Virus record (IMG/VR): IMGVR_UViG_3300042889_000421
Span: 1 to 54,154 of that record
Direction: 5' to 3' (one strand)
DNA length: 54,154 bases
Source of the DNA: a virus
A model generated the notes under the pieces. That model was not told where the DNA came from, ran no database searches, and saw only the letters and a list, made by a program, of their open reading frames with translations. Positions 21,955 to 30,621 of the stretch are shown here, piece after piece (positions within the stretch are counted from its first letter, which is position 1; every line of letters begins with the position of its first letter). Position numbers and translations under genes: made by a program.

Positions 21955-22605
21955 TTAAAATTTTGGGATAGGGATATTAGAGTTATGTTGAATATTATTG
22001 GTAGATAAGAAATGTTTTAAAGATTCTTCATCATCAAATTTATCTTCTACGAGATAATATTTGTATTGAAAAGTGATTTGCATTTTCATTATATCTCTTG
22101 AAGCATAACTCATATCAATTTGTTGAATAGCTTTAGGGTAACACTCAAATAATACTACTTGATATGTGATATTAAAATTCTTATCATGAACATATAATTC
22201 AACATTAGCAATATAATCTTCATAATAATATGCAGATCTAGTTTTAGGATTAATAATTATATCCATCCACGAGTCAAAAAATCTTTTGGCGTTCATTTCA
22301 TGATCTACATAGAATGTCATAGTCATGTCTGAAAAAAGTCTTTGTGTGGGCATTTGTCTTGCTTCACCATATACTGCAACATCATTTGTTATTAAACTAA
22401 GTCCTGGGATACTCACAGAGTCACATAACAAAGTTAATTTTTGTATATTTTTTTTAGATGTTGTTGCAGTATGAATATTTTGTAAATTATTTGGTAGATA
22501 AAATACAGCACTATATTGATTACTATGTGCTAATGAATCATTCTTTACTAAAGATATGAACTTATCTAAACCATAACTTACAGCATCTGGATCTTTATAT
22601 GACAT
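21955..22605 (-). CDS. 54: Tail-tube-type protein, gp54-like tube initiator
   Basis: A 216-residue protein with the T4 tail-tube fold signature: NQYSAVFYLP, LTLLCDSVSIPGLSL at about residues 57-71, then MTFYVDHEMNAKRFFDSWMD at about 95-114 and a C-terminal ISFQYKYY-like strand (MQITFQYKYYL). gp19, gp48 and gp54 share this fold. Length and position next to 4, 16 and 26, with gp48 just across the divergent promoter, favour gp54, the baseplate protein on which the tube starts. A second tube protein gp19 cannot be excluded. Confidence 0.75.
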   Translation of the reverse strand: MSYKDPDAVSYGLDKFISLVKNDSLAHSNQYSAVFYLPNNLQNIHTATTSKKNIQKLTLLCDSVSIPGLSLITNDVAVYGEARQMPTQRLFSDMTMTFYVDHEMNAKRFFDSWMDIIINPKTRSAYYYEDYIANVELYVHDKNFNITYQVVLFECYPKAIQQIDMSYASRDIMKMQITFQYKYYLVEDKFDDEESLKHFLSTNNIQHNSNIPIPKF

Positions 22606-22614
22606 GTTTATTAC

Positions 22615-23202
22615 CTATTGTTTCCATACATAAGAAGGTGATGCACCAATAAATTTATGTGTTGGTAACATCATAGCAGTAGCCCAGTCAGAAGAATGTA
22701 TAATTCTTAATCCAGTTCTCAGTTGACTATAAAGATATCTATGTACACATGCTTGTAATGGTTGATATTTAGCTACTGATGAAATTAATTCCCAAGATAA
22801 CTGTAATTTATAGTGCTTTGAAGTTGATCTTAATTTTATTCCAACTAAATCATTTAAAATTTTAATCCTATAAGCATAAGGAAGATAATGCATATTGATT
22901 CCAAGGAACCCATCTTTGACTAACTTAAAGGGGAAGGTTAAAGGATATTTATCCCAATAAGGTAAAGTTGCTTTATGTTTTGCATCATATGCATACATGT
23001 ATAACTTTCCTGGGATTGGAACCTGTGCCCAATCTCCAGATATACCAGATAATAATCTTTTAGAAGTATAACCTTGTTTACCCATCAATTTTGCTTGTTG
23101 AGCATACCATCTCATAGAATTCTGGGCGGCATCCTTTAGGTTGTATTTGTTTTTATCAAATACATCTTGTAAGTTTTCTTTAGTTCTAGATTCTATTGCC
23201 AT
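22615..23202 (-). CDS. Conserved T4-like virion protein of unknown function
   Basis: A 195-residue protein with a pattern I associate with virion proteins of aquatic T4-like phages: PGKLYMYAYDAKHKATLPYWD, YPLTFPFKLVKDGFLGINMH, YLPYAYRIKILNDL, and a C-terminal CVHRYLYSQLR. T4 itself has no clear match that I recognise. It lies between 4 and the gene-54-like gene with 9- and 13-base spacers, so it is made with head-completion and tail proteins and is probably structural. Confidence 0.7.
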   Translation of the reverse strand: MAIESRTKENLQDVFDKNKYNLKDAAQNSMRWYAQQAKLMGKQGYTSKRLLSGISGDWAQVPIPGKLYMYAYDAKHKATLPYWDKYPLTFPFKLVKDGFLGINMHYLPYAYRIKILNDLVGIKLRSTSKHYKLQLSWELISSVAKYQPLQACVHRYLYSQLRTGLRIIHSSDWATAMMLPTHKFIGASPSYVWKQ

Positions 23203-23215
23203 GTACCTATTTATC

Positions 23216-23653
23216 CTAGAATAATTGTTTTTCTGTTAATATTATAAATTCCCAACCACGATCTTTTGCCCATATTTCAGCTGCTTCCCATTTTGATTGG
23301 TTGACCATAAAGGTAGCACATTCTTTTAAATACCCTTTAGATTGTCTTTTGGGTTTCTGAGGTGGTAGGGTTTGAACAAAGGGTTTAATTTCTACTAAAT
23401 ATGTTTTAAGAATTCCATCAGCAGTTTTAACTTTAATCTTAGCGTCTAGATAATATCTATGAACTTTCTGATCAACAGGAGACCTATATGGAACAATAGT
23501 CTCTTCAGAAGAGTATGAAATAACGCTGGAATTAGAATCACACCAATTCAAAAACTTAACTTCCCATGAACTTCTAGTAATTATATTACTTACATCTCCA
23601 AGATATTTTTCTGGATGAAGAGGGTGCCATTTTTTTGGTTTTGGATATTTCAT
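23216..23653 (-). CDS. 4: Head completion protein gp4
   Basis: A 145-residue protein matching T4 gp4. The start PKPKKWHPLHPEKYLGD, the IITRSSWEVKFLNWCDSN motif, SYSSEETIVPYRSP, the YYLDAKIKV strand with an acidic residue, LVEIKPFVQT and QSKWEAAEIW make up a nuclease-like (TnsA/restriction-type) fold in which D, E-x-K residues would be catalytic. gp4 is needed for head completion before tail joining. It is first in the leftward block behind a late promoter at 23680-23687. Confidence 0.85.
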   Translation of the reverse strand: MKYPKPKKWHPLHPEKYLGDVSNIITRSSWEVKFLNWCDSNSSVISYSSEETIVPYRSPVDQKVHRYYLDAKIKVKTADGILKTYLVEIKPFVQTLPPQKPKRQSKGYLKECATFMVNQSKWEAAEIWAKDRGWEFIILTEKQLF

Positions 23654-23660
23654 ATATTTA

Positions 23661-23668
23661 TATAAATA
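23661..23668 (+). promoter_or_regulatory. T4-like late promoter for the rightward tail block
   Basis: TATAAATA, a perfect T4 late -10 element, 30 bases before the gp48 ATG, with no -35 box. It is part of a near-palindrome, so the reverse strand also contains TATAAATA at 23655-23662, too close to the gp4 start to be useful. Confidence 0.8.
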
Positions 23669-23679
23669 GTGTAATACTA

Positions 23680-23687
23680 TATTTAGA
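23680..23687 (-). promoter_or_regulatory. T4-like late promoter for the leftward tail block
   Basis: On the minus strand this reads TCTAAATA, seven of eight bases of the late element, 26 bases before the gp4 ATG. That is the spacing seen at the other late promoters here. Its transcript would pass through the rightward promoter. Confidence 0.55.
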
Positions 23688-23698
23688 AGAGAATAAAA

Positions 23699-24865
23699 AT
23701 GGCAGAACCCTTTTACAACACAGGTGCGTTAAATCCTAATGATCTTCAGATAGATGGGTTACCCTATAAAAGGTTGCTTCCTGAAGAACAATCAAAGTTA
23801 TTACTTGAAGAAGCACGAATTGATGCTATTCGTGGAGTAACACCTAATGTCTCTGAATATTCTGTTGCATCGTATACTTATCCAGAAAATCTTTTAGGAT
23901 CTGAAGAATATGGCGGAAATTATGCTATGTTCTTTATTAATGTTCAATCAGAATCTAAACTTAAGAATGGTGGTGGTGGGTATGGGTTAAATGATTTAGT
24001 AGATAAGGCTACAACTGGATTAAATAATGTTGGGGGTGCTTATTCAAAAGGGGGTCTTGTTGCTTATACAGAACTAAATCTTGCTAAGGATTTAATAGTT
24101 GCAGGTGGTGCAGCAGCGGCAGCAGGAGCTAGTGCATTCGGATCATCAAAACTAGCAGGAATAGTTGCTGCTGGTGCAATTCTCGGACCGTCACTAATAA
24201 AAGATGCTGCAATGGGTGTTATAGCATATGCTGGAGAATTTTCTAAACCAACTAAAAGATTAAAGACCGCAATTGCTCTTCATATGCCAATTGCTTTATC
24301 TGTTAGATATTCCATGAATTATGAAGAATCGGAAACTCCAATTGGATTGAAAACAACAAATGCATTAGGCGCAGATACAAATGGCACCTTAAAAAGTGCA
24401 GCAGTTGCAGGTGGATTACAACAACTAGGGGATGTTGGGAATATACTTTCTAAAATAACCAAACTGGCGGTTAATCCTACTAAAGAACAAATCTTTAAGG
24501 ATGTTGATTTTAGAACCTTCACTTTTACATATTTATTTGCCCCTAAGAGTGCTATTGAAGCTGGTAATATATTAGCATTGATACAACAATTTAAATTTCA
24601 TATGCATCCAGAATTTAAAGATCAAGATAAGTTTCTTTATATATACCCATCAGAATTTGATATTGTTTATTATACTGGTGGTAGAGAGAATGATAAAATC
24701 CATAGACACACTTCTTGTGTTTTGATAGATCTGACTTTAGATTATGCTCCTCAAGGAACTTATTCAACATTTGCTAATGGTATGCCAACACAAATTTCAA
24801 TGAATATGGTATTCAAAGAACTTGCTAAACTAGATAAAGAGAAAATAAGCATAGGTAAATTCTAA
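23699..24865 (+). CDS. 48: Baseplate tail-tube cap gp48
   Basis: A 388-residue protein matching T4 gp48 (364 residues). The start leads to SVASYTYPENLLGSEEYGGNYAMFFINVQ, the opening strand of the tube fold, followed by a hydrophobic alanine/glycine insert (about residues 130-180), MPIALSVRYSMNYEESETP, then FKDVDFRTFTFTYLFAPKS and KFHMHPEF. gp48 sits on the hub and seeds the tail tube with gp54. It is first in the rightward baseplate operon and overlaps the next gene as TAATG. Confidence 0.85.
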   Translation: MAEPFYNTGALNPNDLQIDGLPYKRLLPEEQSKLLLEEARIDAIRGVTPNVSEYSVASYTYPENLLGSEEYGGNYAMFFINVQSESKLKNGGGGYGLNDLVDKATTGLNNVGGAYSKGGLVAYTELNLAKDLIVAGGAAAAAGASAFGSSKLAGIVAAGAILGPSLIKDAAMGVIAYAGEFSKPTKRLKTAIALHMPIALSVRYSMNYEESETPIGLKTTNALGADTNGTLKSAAVAGGLQQLGDVGNILSKITKLAVNPTKEQIFKDVDFRTFTFTYLFAPKSAIEAGNILALIQQFKFHMHPEFKDQDKFLYIYPSEFDIVYYTGGRENDKIHRHTSCVLIDLTLDYAPQGTYSTFANGMPTQISMNMVFKELAKLDKEKISIGKF

Positions 24866-25365
24866 TGTATTTTGATAACTTCCCAAAAATCCCATACAGT
24901 TTTACCATCAACAATAAAGAAGAATTTAAAGTATTGACAGATATAACTAAGAATGTAAGATTGAGAAAAGAAATTCTTTCTAACATTACTTTATTTGATA
25001 TGTATATCATTTCTGATGGAGAAACTCCAGAATTTATAGCAGAAAAGATTTATGGTAATCCTGATTATTTCTGGGCAATTATGTTGGCTAATGATAGATA
25101 TGATTATCTAACAGATTTTCCTATGCGTCAAACCGCTATGGAAAAGATTATATCAGACAAATATGGTGTAGATAATATAAATGATATTCATCATTATGAA
25201 GCAGTTATAAATGGTAGTACATATATTGTTGATAGTACAATAGCGGGATCTAATCCTATTACAAACAGTGGTCATGAGTATGCTGTTAATGAGAGTAAAA
25301 GATTAATAAAGATCATCTCTCCTGCCATTATAGAAAAAGTTGCAGCTGAATTTGGGGTTATGTAA
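24865..25365 (+). CDS. 53: Baseplate wedge protein gp53
   Basis: A 166-residue protein matching T4 gp53 (196 residues) and its LysM-like core. MYFDNFPKIPYSF at the start, DMYIISDGETPEFIAEKIYG and NPDYFWAIMLANDRYDYLTDFP align closely with gp53. gp53 closes the ring of wedges around the hub. It overlaps neighbours on both sides as TAATG, so gp48, gp53 and gp27 are translationally coupled. Confidence 0.88.
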   Translation: MYFDNFPKIPYSFTINNKEEFKVLTDITKNVRLRKEILSNITLFDMYIISDGETPEFIAEKIYGNPDYFWAIMLANDRYDYLTDFPMRQTAMEKIISDKYGVDNINDIHHYEAVINGSTYIVDSTIAGSNPITNSGHEYAVNESKRLIKIISPAIIEKVAAEFGVM

Positions 25366-26633
25366 TGGGGTTAAAGAGTGCGGGTGATATAGATATTCAT
25401 CAATTAGATATAGTCTCTTCTACAGGGTTAACTCTTGATATTAGGCATCTTTGTTTGACTATCAATATCTATGAAGATATATTTTCACCATTCATAACTG
25501 GTTCATTAGTTATAAAAGATTCTTTAGATTTGGTAAACTCTTTTCCTCTTATTGGTGATGAAACTCTTCATGTAAAAATGGCAACCCCAGGTTTCACTAA
25601 AGAAGGTTCATATATTCAAAATACCTTTAGGATATACAAGTTATCAGATAGGGAATTTATGGGTGATCGTTGTGTAAGTTATATTTTACATTTCGTATCT
25701 GCTGAAGCAATGGTAGATCTTAATGTAAAGATTAGTCGTGCATATAATGATAATATTGGAGTTCTTGCAGCAAAACTTCTTGATGAATATAGTGTTAAAT
25801 CTAATGTAGAAAGATACCATGTAGAACCAACAAATAATGGGTTAGCTTATGTTTCTAATTTTTGGTCACCATTTAAAAATTTAAATTATTTAGCAGATCA
25901 TGCATTATCATTAACCAATTCTCCAACATTCTTATTCTTTGAAAATAGAAATGGATTGAATTTTATATCTTTAGAAGCTCTATACAATAATGAATCTGTG
26001 CGAGAATTTAGCAAAGACAATTTTGTTAGAGACTTTACATACAATGGTAACATAAGAAATATAGAACAAGATTATAGTGGTATTATGGATATAGTTATTC
26101 CAACAGCATTTAACTATATGGATAATATTCAGAATGGTTCTTATTCCTCTACTCTGATAACACATGATGTTACTACAAAAAACTATATGGTTAGAAAGTT
26201 TGATGTTTTGGAAAATTATACAAAAGATGTAAGACTTAATAAGTATCCTTATTTAACTAAAACATTGATGCACAATTCAAATTCTGCTATTGCAACAATT
26301 CATAAGGCAAATGCTTTAATGACTGGTAATCATGATTGGTCAAATTCTAAATATTTTCAAAGAAGAAGATCTCTTATGAATATTGCAGAGAGTTGTAAAG
26401 TAGAAATTACTGTACTTGGTAGAACTGATTATACAGTTGGACAAAAAATTAAGTTAAAGTTATATAAGAATCAGGCTATTGAAAAACAAGATAAAGATAT
26501 AGTTGATAAAGTATTTTCTGGTTATTATATCATTTCATCTATACGCCACAAAATAAATAATCAATTACATGAATGTATTTTTGAATTGATAAAAGATTCT
26601 TTTGATATAAATCTAAATATGGGAAGCATATGA
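25365..26633 (+). CDS. 27: Baseplate hub protein gp27-like
   Basis: A 422-residue protein like the gp27 hub of aquatic T4-like phages (T4 391 residues). The opening strands (LTLDIRHLCLTINIYEDIFSP, ITGSLVIKDSLDL), FRIYKLSDR, and the later YVSNFWSPFKNLNYLADHAL, FLFFENRNGLNFISLEALY and YTVGQKIKLKL segments are characteristic of tube-like hub domains. gp27 trimers hold the gp5 spike. It overlaps gene 5 as ATGA, matching that partnership. Confidence 0.82.
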   Translation: MGLKSAGDIDIHQLDIVSSTGLTLDIRHLCLTINIYEDIFSPFITGSLVIKDSLDLVNSFPLIGDETLHVKMATPGFTKEGSYIQNTFRIYKLSDREFMGDRCVSYILHFVSAEAMVDLNVKISRAYNDNIGVLAAKLLDEYSVKSNVERYHVEPTNNGLAYVSNFWSPFKNLNYLADHALSLTNSPTFLFFENRNGLNFISLEALYNNESVREFSKDNFVRDFTYNGNIRNIEQDYSGIMDIVIPTAFNYMDNIQNGSYSSTLITHDVTTKNYMVRKFDVLENYTKDVRLNKYPYLTKTLMHNSNSAIATIHKANALMTGNHDWSNSKYFQRRRSLMNIAESCKVEITVLGRTDYTVGQKIKLKLYKNQAIEKQDKDIVDKVFSGYYIISSIRHKINNQLHECIFELIKDSFDINLNMGSI

Positions 26634-27316
26634 ATCAGATATTTTACACTGGGGTAGTTGAAAATAGACTTGATCCCCTAAAACTTGGTAGATGTCAAGT
26701 TAGGATTGTTGGTTTACATACAGAAAACAAAGTGGAATTGCCAACATTTGATTTACCTTGGGCACATCCTATGATGCCTATTAATTCTGCTTCTATGAAT
26801 GGTATTGGTTGGAGTCCTACTGGAGTTGTTCAAGGTTCGTGGGTAGTTGTAATATTTCTTGATGATGCTCAACAACAACCTATAATGCTTGGGACTCTTG
26901 GTGGTATACCTCAAACAAGATCTGCCGCATATGTTTCAGAAGTTACTAATGGTGCTGTAACTACAGATGTAGATGGTGAATTAATAAGCACAACTGGAGA
27001 TGTAGTAACAGAATTAATTGATTCTATTGCTGAAGATAAGGTTGAAGGTGTTACTCAAGAAACTGCCAAGAAATATCATATCAATGCGATAACAGTTCAA
27101 TTATCAGAAGGAACACATACAACATATGATATTAAATCTAATATTGATGATACGACAATTTCAACTGTTGCTTATGATGAGAACACTAAGAAATACAACG
27201 CAACTTTATTAAACCCTGAACAATGGGAAGATTTCCAATATTTGCCATTCAAAGGAACCAGTATGTCTTTTGATACTAAAGAACAAGTATTAAACTATTT
27301 TGACAATAACTTTTAA
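26630..27316 (+). CDS. 5: Spike OB-fold subunit, N-terminal part of gp5 as a separate protein
   Basis: A 228-residue protein. Residues 1-100 match the OB-fold of gp5/VgrG: FYTGVVENRLDPLKLGRCQVRIVGLHTE, LPWAHPMMPI, GSWVVVIFLDDAQQQPIMLGTLGGIPQ. In T4 this domain, the lysozyme and the beta-helix are one polypeptide. Here the OB domain ends with its own 100-residue extension, and the other two parts are on the next gene. It should bind the gp27 trimer. It overlaps 27 and is followed by the spike enzyme after an 8-base gap. Confidence 0.85.
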   Translation: MNQIFYTGVVENRLDPLKLGRCQVRIVGLHTENKVELPTFDLPWAHPMMPINSASMNGIGWSPTGVVQGSWVVVIFLDDAQQQPIMLGTLGGIPQTRSAAYVSEVTNGAVTTDVDGELISTTGDVVTELIDSIAEDKVEGVTQETAKKYHINAITVQLSEGTHTTYDIKSNIDDTTISTVAYDENTKKYNATLLNPEQWEDFQYLPFKGTSMSFDTKEQVLNYFDNNF

Positions 27317-27324
27317 GGTATATT

Positions 27325-30231
27325 ATGGCTGATCCAATAGAAAGCATACCAATCCCAAGTACACCACCTACTAGTTCTGGTGCAACACAAGGAGCAGTCG
27401 CAGGTATAGCAGCTATTATCGCTGCCTGTGATGCTGCTGGTTTAAAATCTAAATATGCTAAATGTGCCTTGCTTGGTGTTGCTGGTGTTGAAAGCAAATG
27501 GTTATATTCGGCATTAGAAGATCATACTTATTCCACCAAGGGTATACGTGGAACTTGGCCAAGGATTAAACAACCAGACGCAGAACATTGGAATAATAAA
27601 CCAAATCAATATTCTAGGGTAGAATTCTTTGGTTTTATCTATGGCACAAGTAAAAACAAACCTGCATCTATCGGAAATTATCATGGTAGGGGGTTTATAC
27701 AAATTACTTTCCCAGAAGCATATAAGGCTATTGGGGATAAATTAGGTATTGATTTAGTTGGGAATCCTGATTTAGTGGCTTCTTCTGCTGATATTGGCGG
27801 TAAGGTTATGGTGGAATTTGTCAAGTGGAAAATGAAAGACTGGGAAACACGACAATGGAGTTCTGGATTTTTTGATTATTTACTGAGTAAAGTAGGCGGT
27901 GATGCGAATGGCTGGCCAGTAAAAAGAAAATATTATGAATACTTCTTAGGTGGTAAATCGGATTCTCCTCCAACAAATAAAGATCCATCCTCAACCTCAG
28001 TAAATAAAACTGCTAGAGAAATAGATTTATCTAATCCAAATAAACGAGAAGCATATACTGAAGATAGATCTGCAAATTTCAATACAGAAGGATTTACTGA
28101 TCCGGAAGGGAAATACCCACTTAGAGATTTTATGAATGAACCAGATACCAATAGACTTGCTCGTGGTATTATAGATGGAACTCATGTAAAATTTAAAGAT
28201 ATAACTAGAAAACTTGATATCCCTATTGCTAATATGGCAGGTGGTACGGGTGAACAGGGCACTTGGGATCAACCAGAATGTGCGTATAATACGGTATATC
28301 CATTTAACAAGGTATTTGAGTCTGAGGCTGGACATGTTTTAGAATTTGATGATAGTCCAGATGGTGAACGGGTAAATATCTACCACAGTAAAGGGACATT
28401 TATTGAAATAGATCCTAATGGTTCTCAAATTAATTATATCGTTGGTGATGGATTTTATATCACAGAAAATAATGGAAATGTTTTTATTAATGGAACATGT
28501 AATATAACAGTTGCTAGTGAATTGAATATTTTATGTCAAGGAAATGCTAATATTGAAGTGAACGGAACAGCAGATGTTGTTATTCATGATGACCTTAATA
28601 TTGGTGTTGCAAAAGATCTTAATATTGCTGTGGGTGGGGATTATAATGTTCTTGTAGAAGGAAATTATAATGTTGAAGTTGCTAAAACTTCTAATACTAG
28701 ATCAATTGGTACAATGTCTATTGAATCTACTGATGCATTAAAATTAAAAACTGCTAAGACTATGAGCATGGAAGGGGGTGATACTGCTTCTACTGCTGAA
28801 ACATTAATGAAGATGTCTAGTAGTTTCAAATTGGAAACACCTGCTGATTTTCAAATTAAAGCAAAAACTTTCACGCTGGATATAGAAGATTCAACTGAGA
28901 TAAAAACTAAAACCTTTTTGCTTCAAACAGAAGAAACTACTAAGATTAAAACAGATATGTTTCAATTAGATGGAACAACATCTACAGATATTCTTACAGG
29001 AATGTTTAATACTACTACAACTATGGGTATTCTTCAACTAAATTCTACTGGAACTGCTATTATAAACGCTAATGCCACATTATCTGCAACAGCAGGTTTT
29101 ATAGATTTGAATGGAACTGCTATACCACCAACCCCAATAACTGCAATATCCGATAAAGTAGAACCATTAGTATTATTAGGTGCCCCAAAAGTTCCAGTAG
29201 ATTTTGCTGGAGATCCTGTTAAAGATAGAAAAGAAGAGCAAGTATTAGTTGATACTGTATTAAATCCTGCTGGTGAATATAACCCAAACACATTATCAAA
29301 ATCTATTATTGAATATGCGTTAACTGGTATACCATTTGTTGGTGGTATTGCTCCAGATATATATGATGTTAAATATACTGGTGCACCAATTGAGAATAAG
29401 ACATCATTAACTTCATCTGGAGCAAGTGTTAGTCCTTATTCTAAATTACAAGTACCACCAAGTGTAGGTTCAAATAAACCACCACAAAATAATTTAAAAA
29501 CTCCAGAAAGACATTCTGAATCAACATCAAAATATGAAACTGAAGCGGATTGGGCAAGTTCGGGTGGTCAGAAATTAGAACATAAAATATCATCAACAAG
29601 TGATTATGAACACAATCATGTTGATCCAACTGCTGAAGATTCTACTACTCCTTCTGGAGGAAAATCTGGGGGGACTGATATTTCTCAAGATAAACTTAAT
29701 GATATAAATGGAAGAGGTGATTTCCCTTTAAGTTATCCATTATCTAAACATTTTACTTTAGGTATGTTATGTAAAGATGGTAATCTACAGGAACAAACTA
29801 TAGCAGGAACTCTATACACAAAAGCCAATATAGTTGCTAATTTATCTGAGTTGTGCGAAAATTTATTAGAAAAAATATATGATGAACTTGGTCCTTGTCA
29901 AGGTGGAGGAAATGGTGCTACTTGGAGAATTTCTGATGGATTTAGACCTAATAATAGAGCAAATTCTAAAGGTTCTAAAACTTCACACCATCTAAAAGGT
30001 AGGGCTGCAGATATTCAATTAGTAACACCAAATAAAATATCTGATCTGTATGATCTATGTGTAAAGTTAGAAAAGATATTACCATATCAAGAATGCTTTA
30101 TGGAATATGCTAATGGTGGAAAATCTAGATGGATTCATTTAGCATATGATAAAAATAATTCATCTAAAGAAGTTACTACTCAGGTAGAGTGGAAAAAGAA
30201 ATCTAATAAAATAGAAAAACTATTTTCATAA
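27325..30231 (+). CDS. Tail spike with GH19-type lysozyme, beta-helix and M15-type peptidase
   Basis: A 968-residue multidomain protein. Residues about 25-210: GH19 chitinase/lysozyme-type domain, with GVAGVESKW supplying the likely catalytic Glu and NYHGRGFIQITFPEAYKAIG the family motif. Residues about 290-590: a gp5C-like spike, beginning YNTVYPFNKVFESEAGHVLEFDD and continuing as a triple-stranded beta-helix with many short alternating V/I/N/G repeats. Residues about 800-968: M15/DUF882-like peptidase, with SHHLKGRAADIQL (His and Asp zinc ligands near residues 887-895) and WIHLAY (His near 936). It punctures and digests the wall during injection. Two wall-cutting enzymes on one spike are unusual. 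Confidence 0.85.
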   Translation: MADPIESIPIPSTPPTSSGATQGAVAGIAAIIAACDAAGLKSKYAKCALLGVAGVESKWLYSALEDHTYSTKGIRGTWPRIKQPDAEHWNNKPNQYSRVEFFGFIYGTSKNKPASIGNYHGRGFIQITFPEAYKAIGDKLGIDLVGNPDLVASSADIGGKVMVEFVKWKMKDWETRQWSSGFFDYLLSKVGGDANGWPVKRKYYEYFLGGKSDSPPTNKDPSSTSVNKTAREIDLSNPNKREAYTEDRSANFNTEGFTDPEGKYPLRDFMNEPDTNRLARGIIDGTHVKFKDITRKLDIPIANMAGGTGEQGTWDQPECAYNTVYPFNKVFESEAGHVLEFDDSPDGERVNIYHSKGTFIEIDPNGSQINYIVGDGFYITENNGNVFINGTCNITVASELNILCQGNANIEVNGTADVVIHDDLNIGVAKDLNIAVGGDYNVLVEGNYNVEVAKTSNTRSIGTMSIESTDALKLKTAKTMSMEGGDTASTAETLMKMSSSFKLETPADFQIKAKTFTLDIEDSTEIKTKTFLLQTEETTKIKTDMFQLDGTTSTDILTGMFNTTTTMGILQLNSTGTAIINANATLSATAGFIDLNGTAIPPTPITAISDKVEPLVLLGAPKVPVDFAGDPVKDRKEEQVLVDTVLNPAGEYNPNTLSKSIIEYALTGIPFVGGIAPDIYDVKYTGAPIENKTSLTSSGASVSPYSKLQVPPSVGSNKPPQNNLKTPERHSESTSKYETEADWASSGGQKLEHKISSTSDYEHNHVDPTAEDSTTPSGGKSGGTDISQDKLNDINGRGDFPLSYPLSKHFTLGMLCKDGNLQEQTIAGTLYTKANIVANLSELCENLLEKIYDELGPCQGGGNGATWRISDGFRPNNRANSKGSKTSHHLKGRAADIQLVTPNKISDLYDLCVKLEKILPYQECFMEYANGGKSRWIHLAYDKNNSSKEVTTQVEWKKKSNKIEKLFS

Positions 30232-30240
30232 GGAATTGAT

Positions 30241-30621
30241 ATGCCAGCAGTAGCGAGAAGAGGAGGACAGGATACAGTAAATACTGGTCATACTTGTGAT
30301 GCTACTACTGTAACTGATGTTGGTTCGTCTAATGTGTTTGTGAATGGTTATGGTGTTTGTAGACAAGGTGATGCAATTCAAATACATAACATTAAAGTTG
30401 GACAATACTGTGTCCCACATACAGCTGTTATCAATACAGGTTCTAATAGTGTTTATGTTAATGGAAAACCTATTGCTAGAAATGGGGATTCTACTGATCT
30501 TGGAACTTTAACATCTGGTTCTTCAAACGTATTTGCAGGAACAGGAACTTTCCTGTTAGTAACAGAAGATGGTTTTCAAATAATCACAGAAGATGGATTT
30601 ATATATGAAGGAGGGTATTAA
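30241..30621 (+). CDS. PAAR spike-tip protein (gp5.4-like)
   Basis: A 126-residue PAAR-repeat protein. MPAVARRGGQD, TGHTCDATTV and VNGYGVCRQGD, then VPHTAVINTGSNSVYVNGKP and IARNGDS are typical PAAR segments, with His and Cys as likely metal ligands. PAAR proteins sharpen the tip of phage and type VI spikes. The last 25 residues (VTEDGFQIITEDGFIYEGGY) are a short repeated extension. It lies next to the spike gene and overlaps the fibre gene as TAATG. Confidence 0.85.
   Translation: MPAVARRGGQDTVNTGHTCDATTVTDVGSSNVFVNGYGVCRQGDAIQIHNIKVGQYCVPHTAVINTGSNSVYVNGKPIARNGDSTDLGTLTSGSSNVFAGTGTFLLVTEDGFQIITEDGFIYEGGY

Noticed and set aside
23655-23662. Perfect minus-strand TATAAATA as the gp4 promoter
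   Set aside because: Only one base separates it from the gp4 ATG, so a transcript would start inside the gene. The TCTAAATA at 23680-23687 is better placed.
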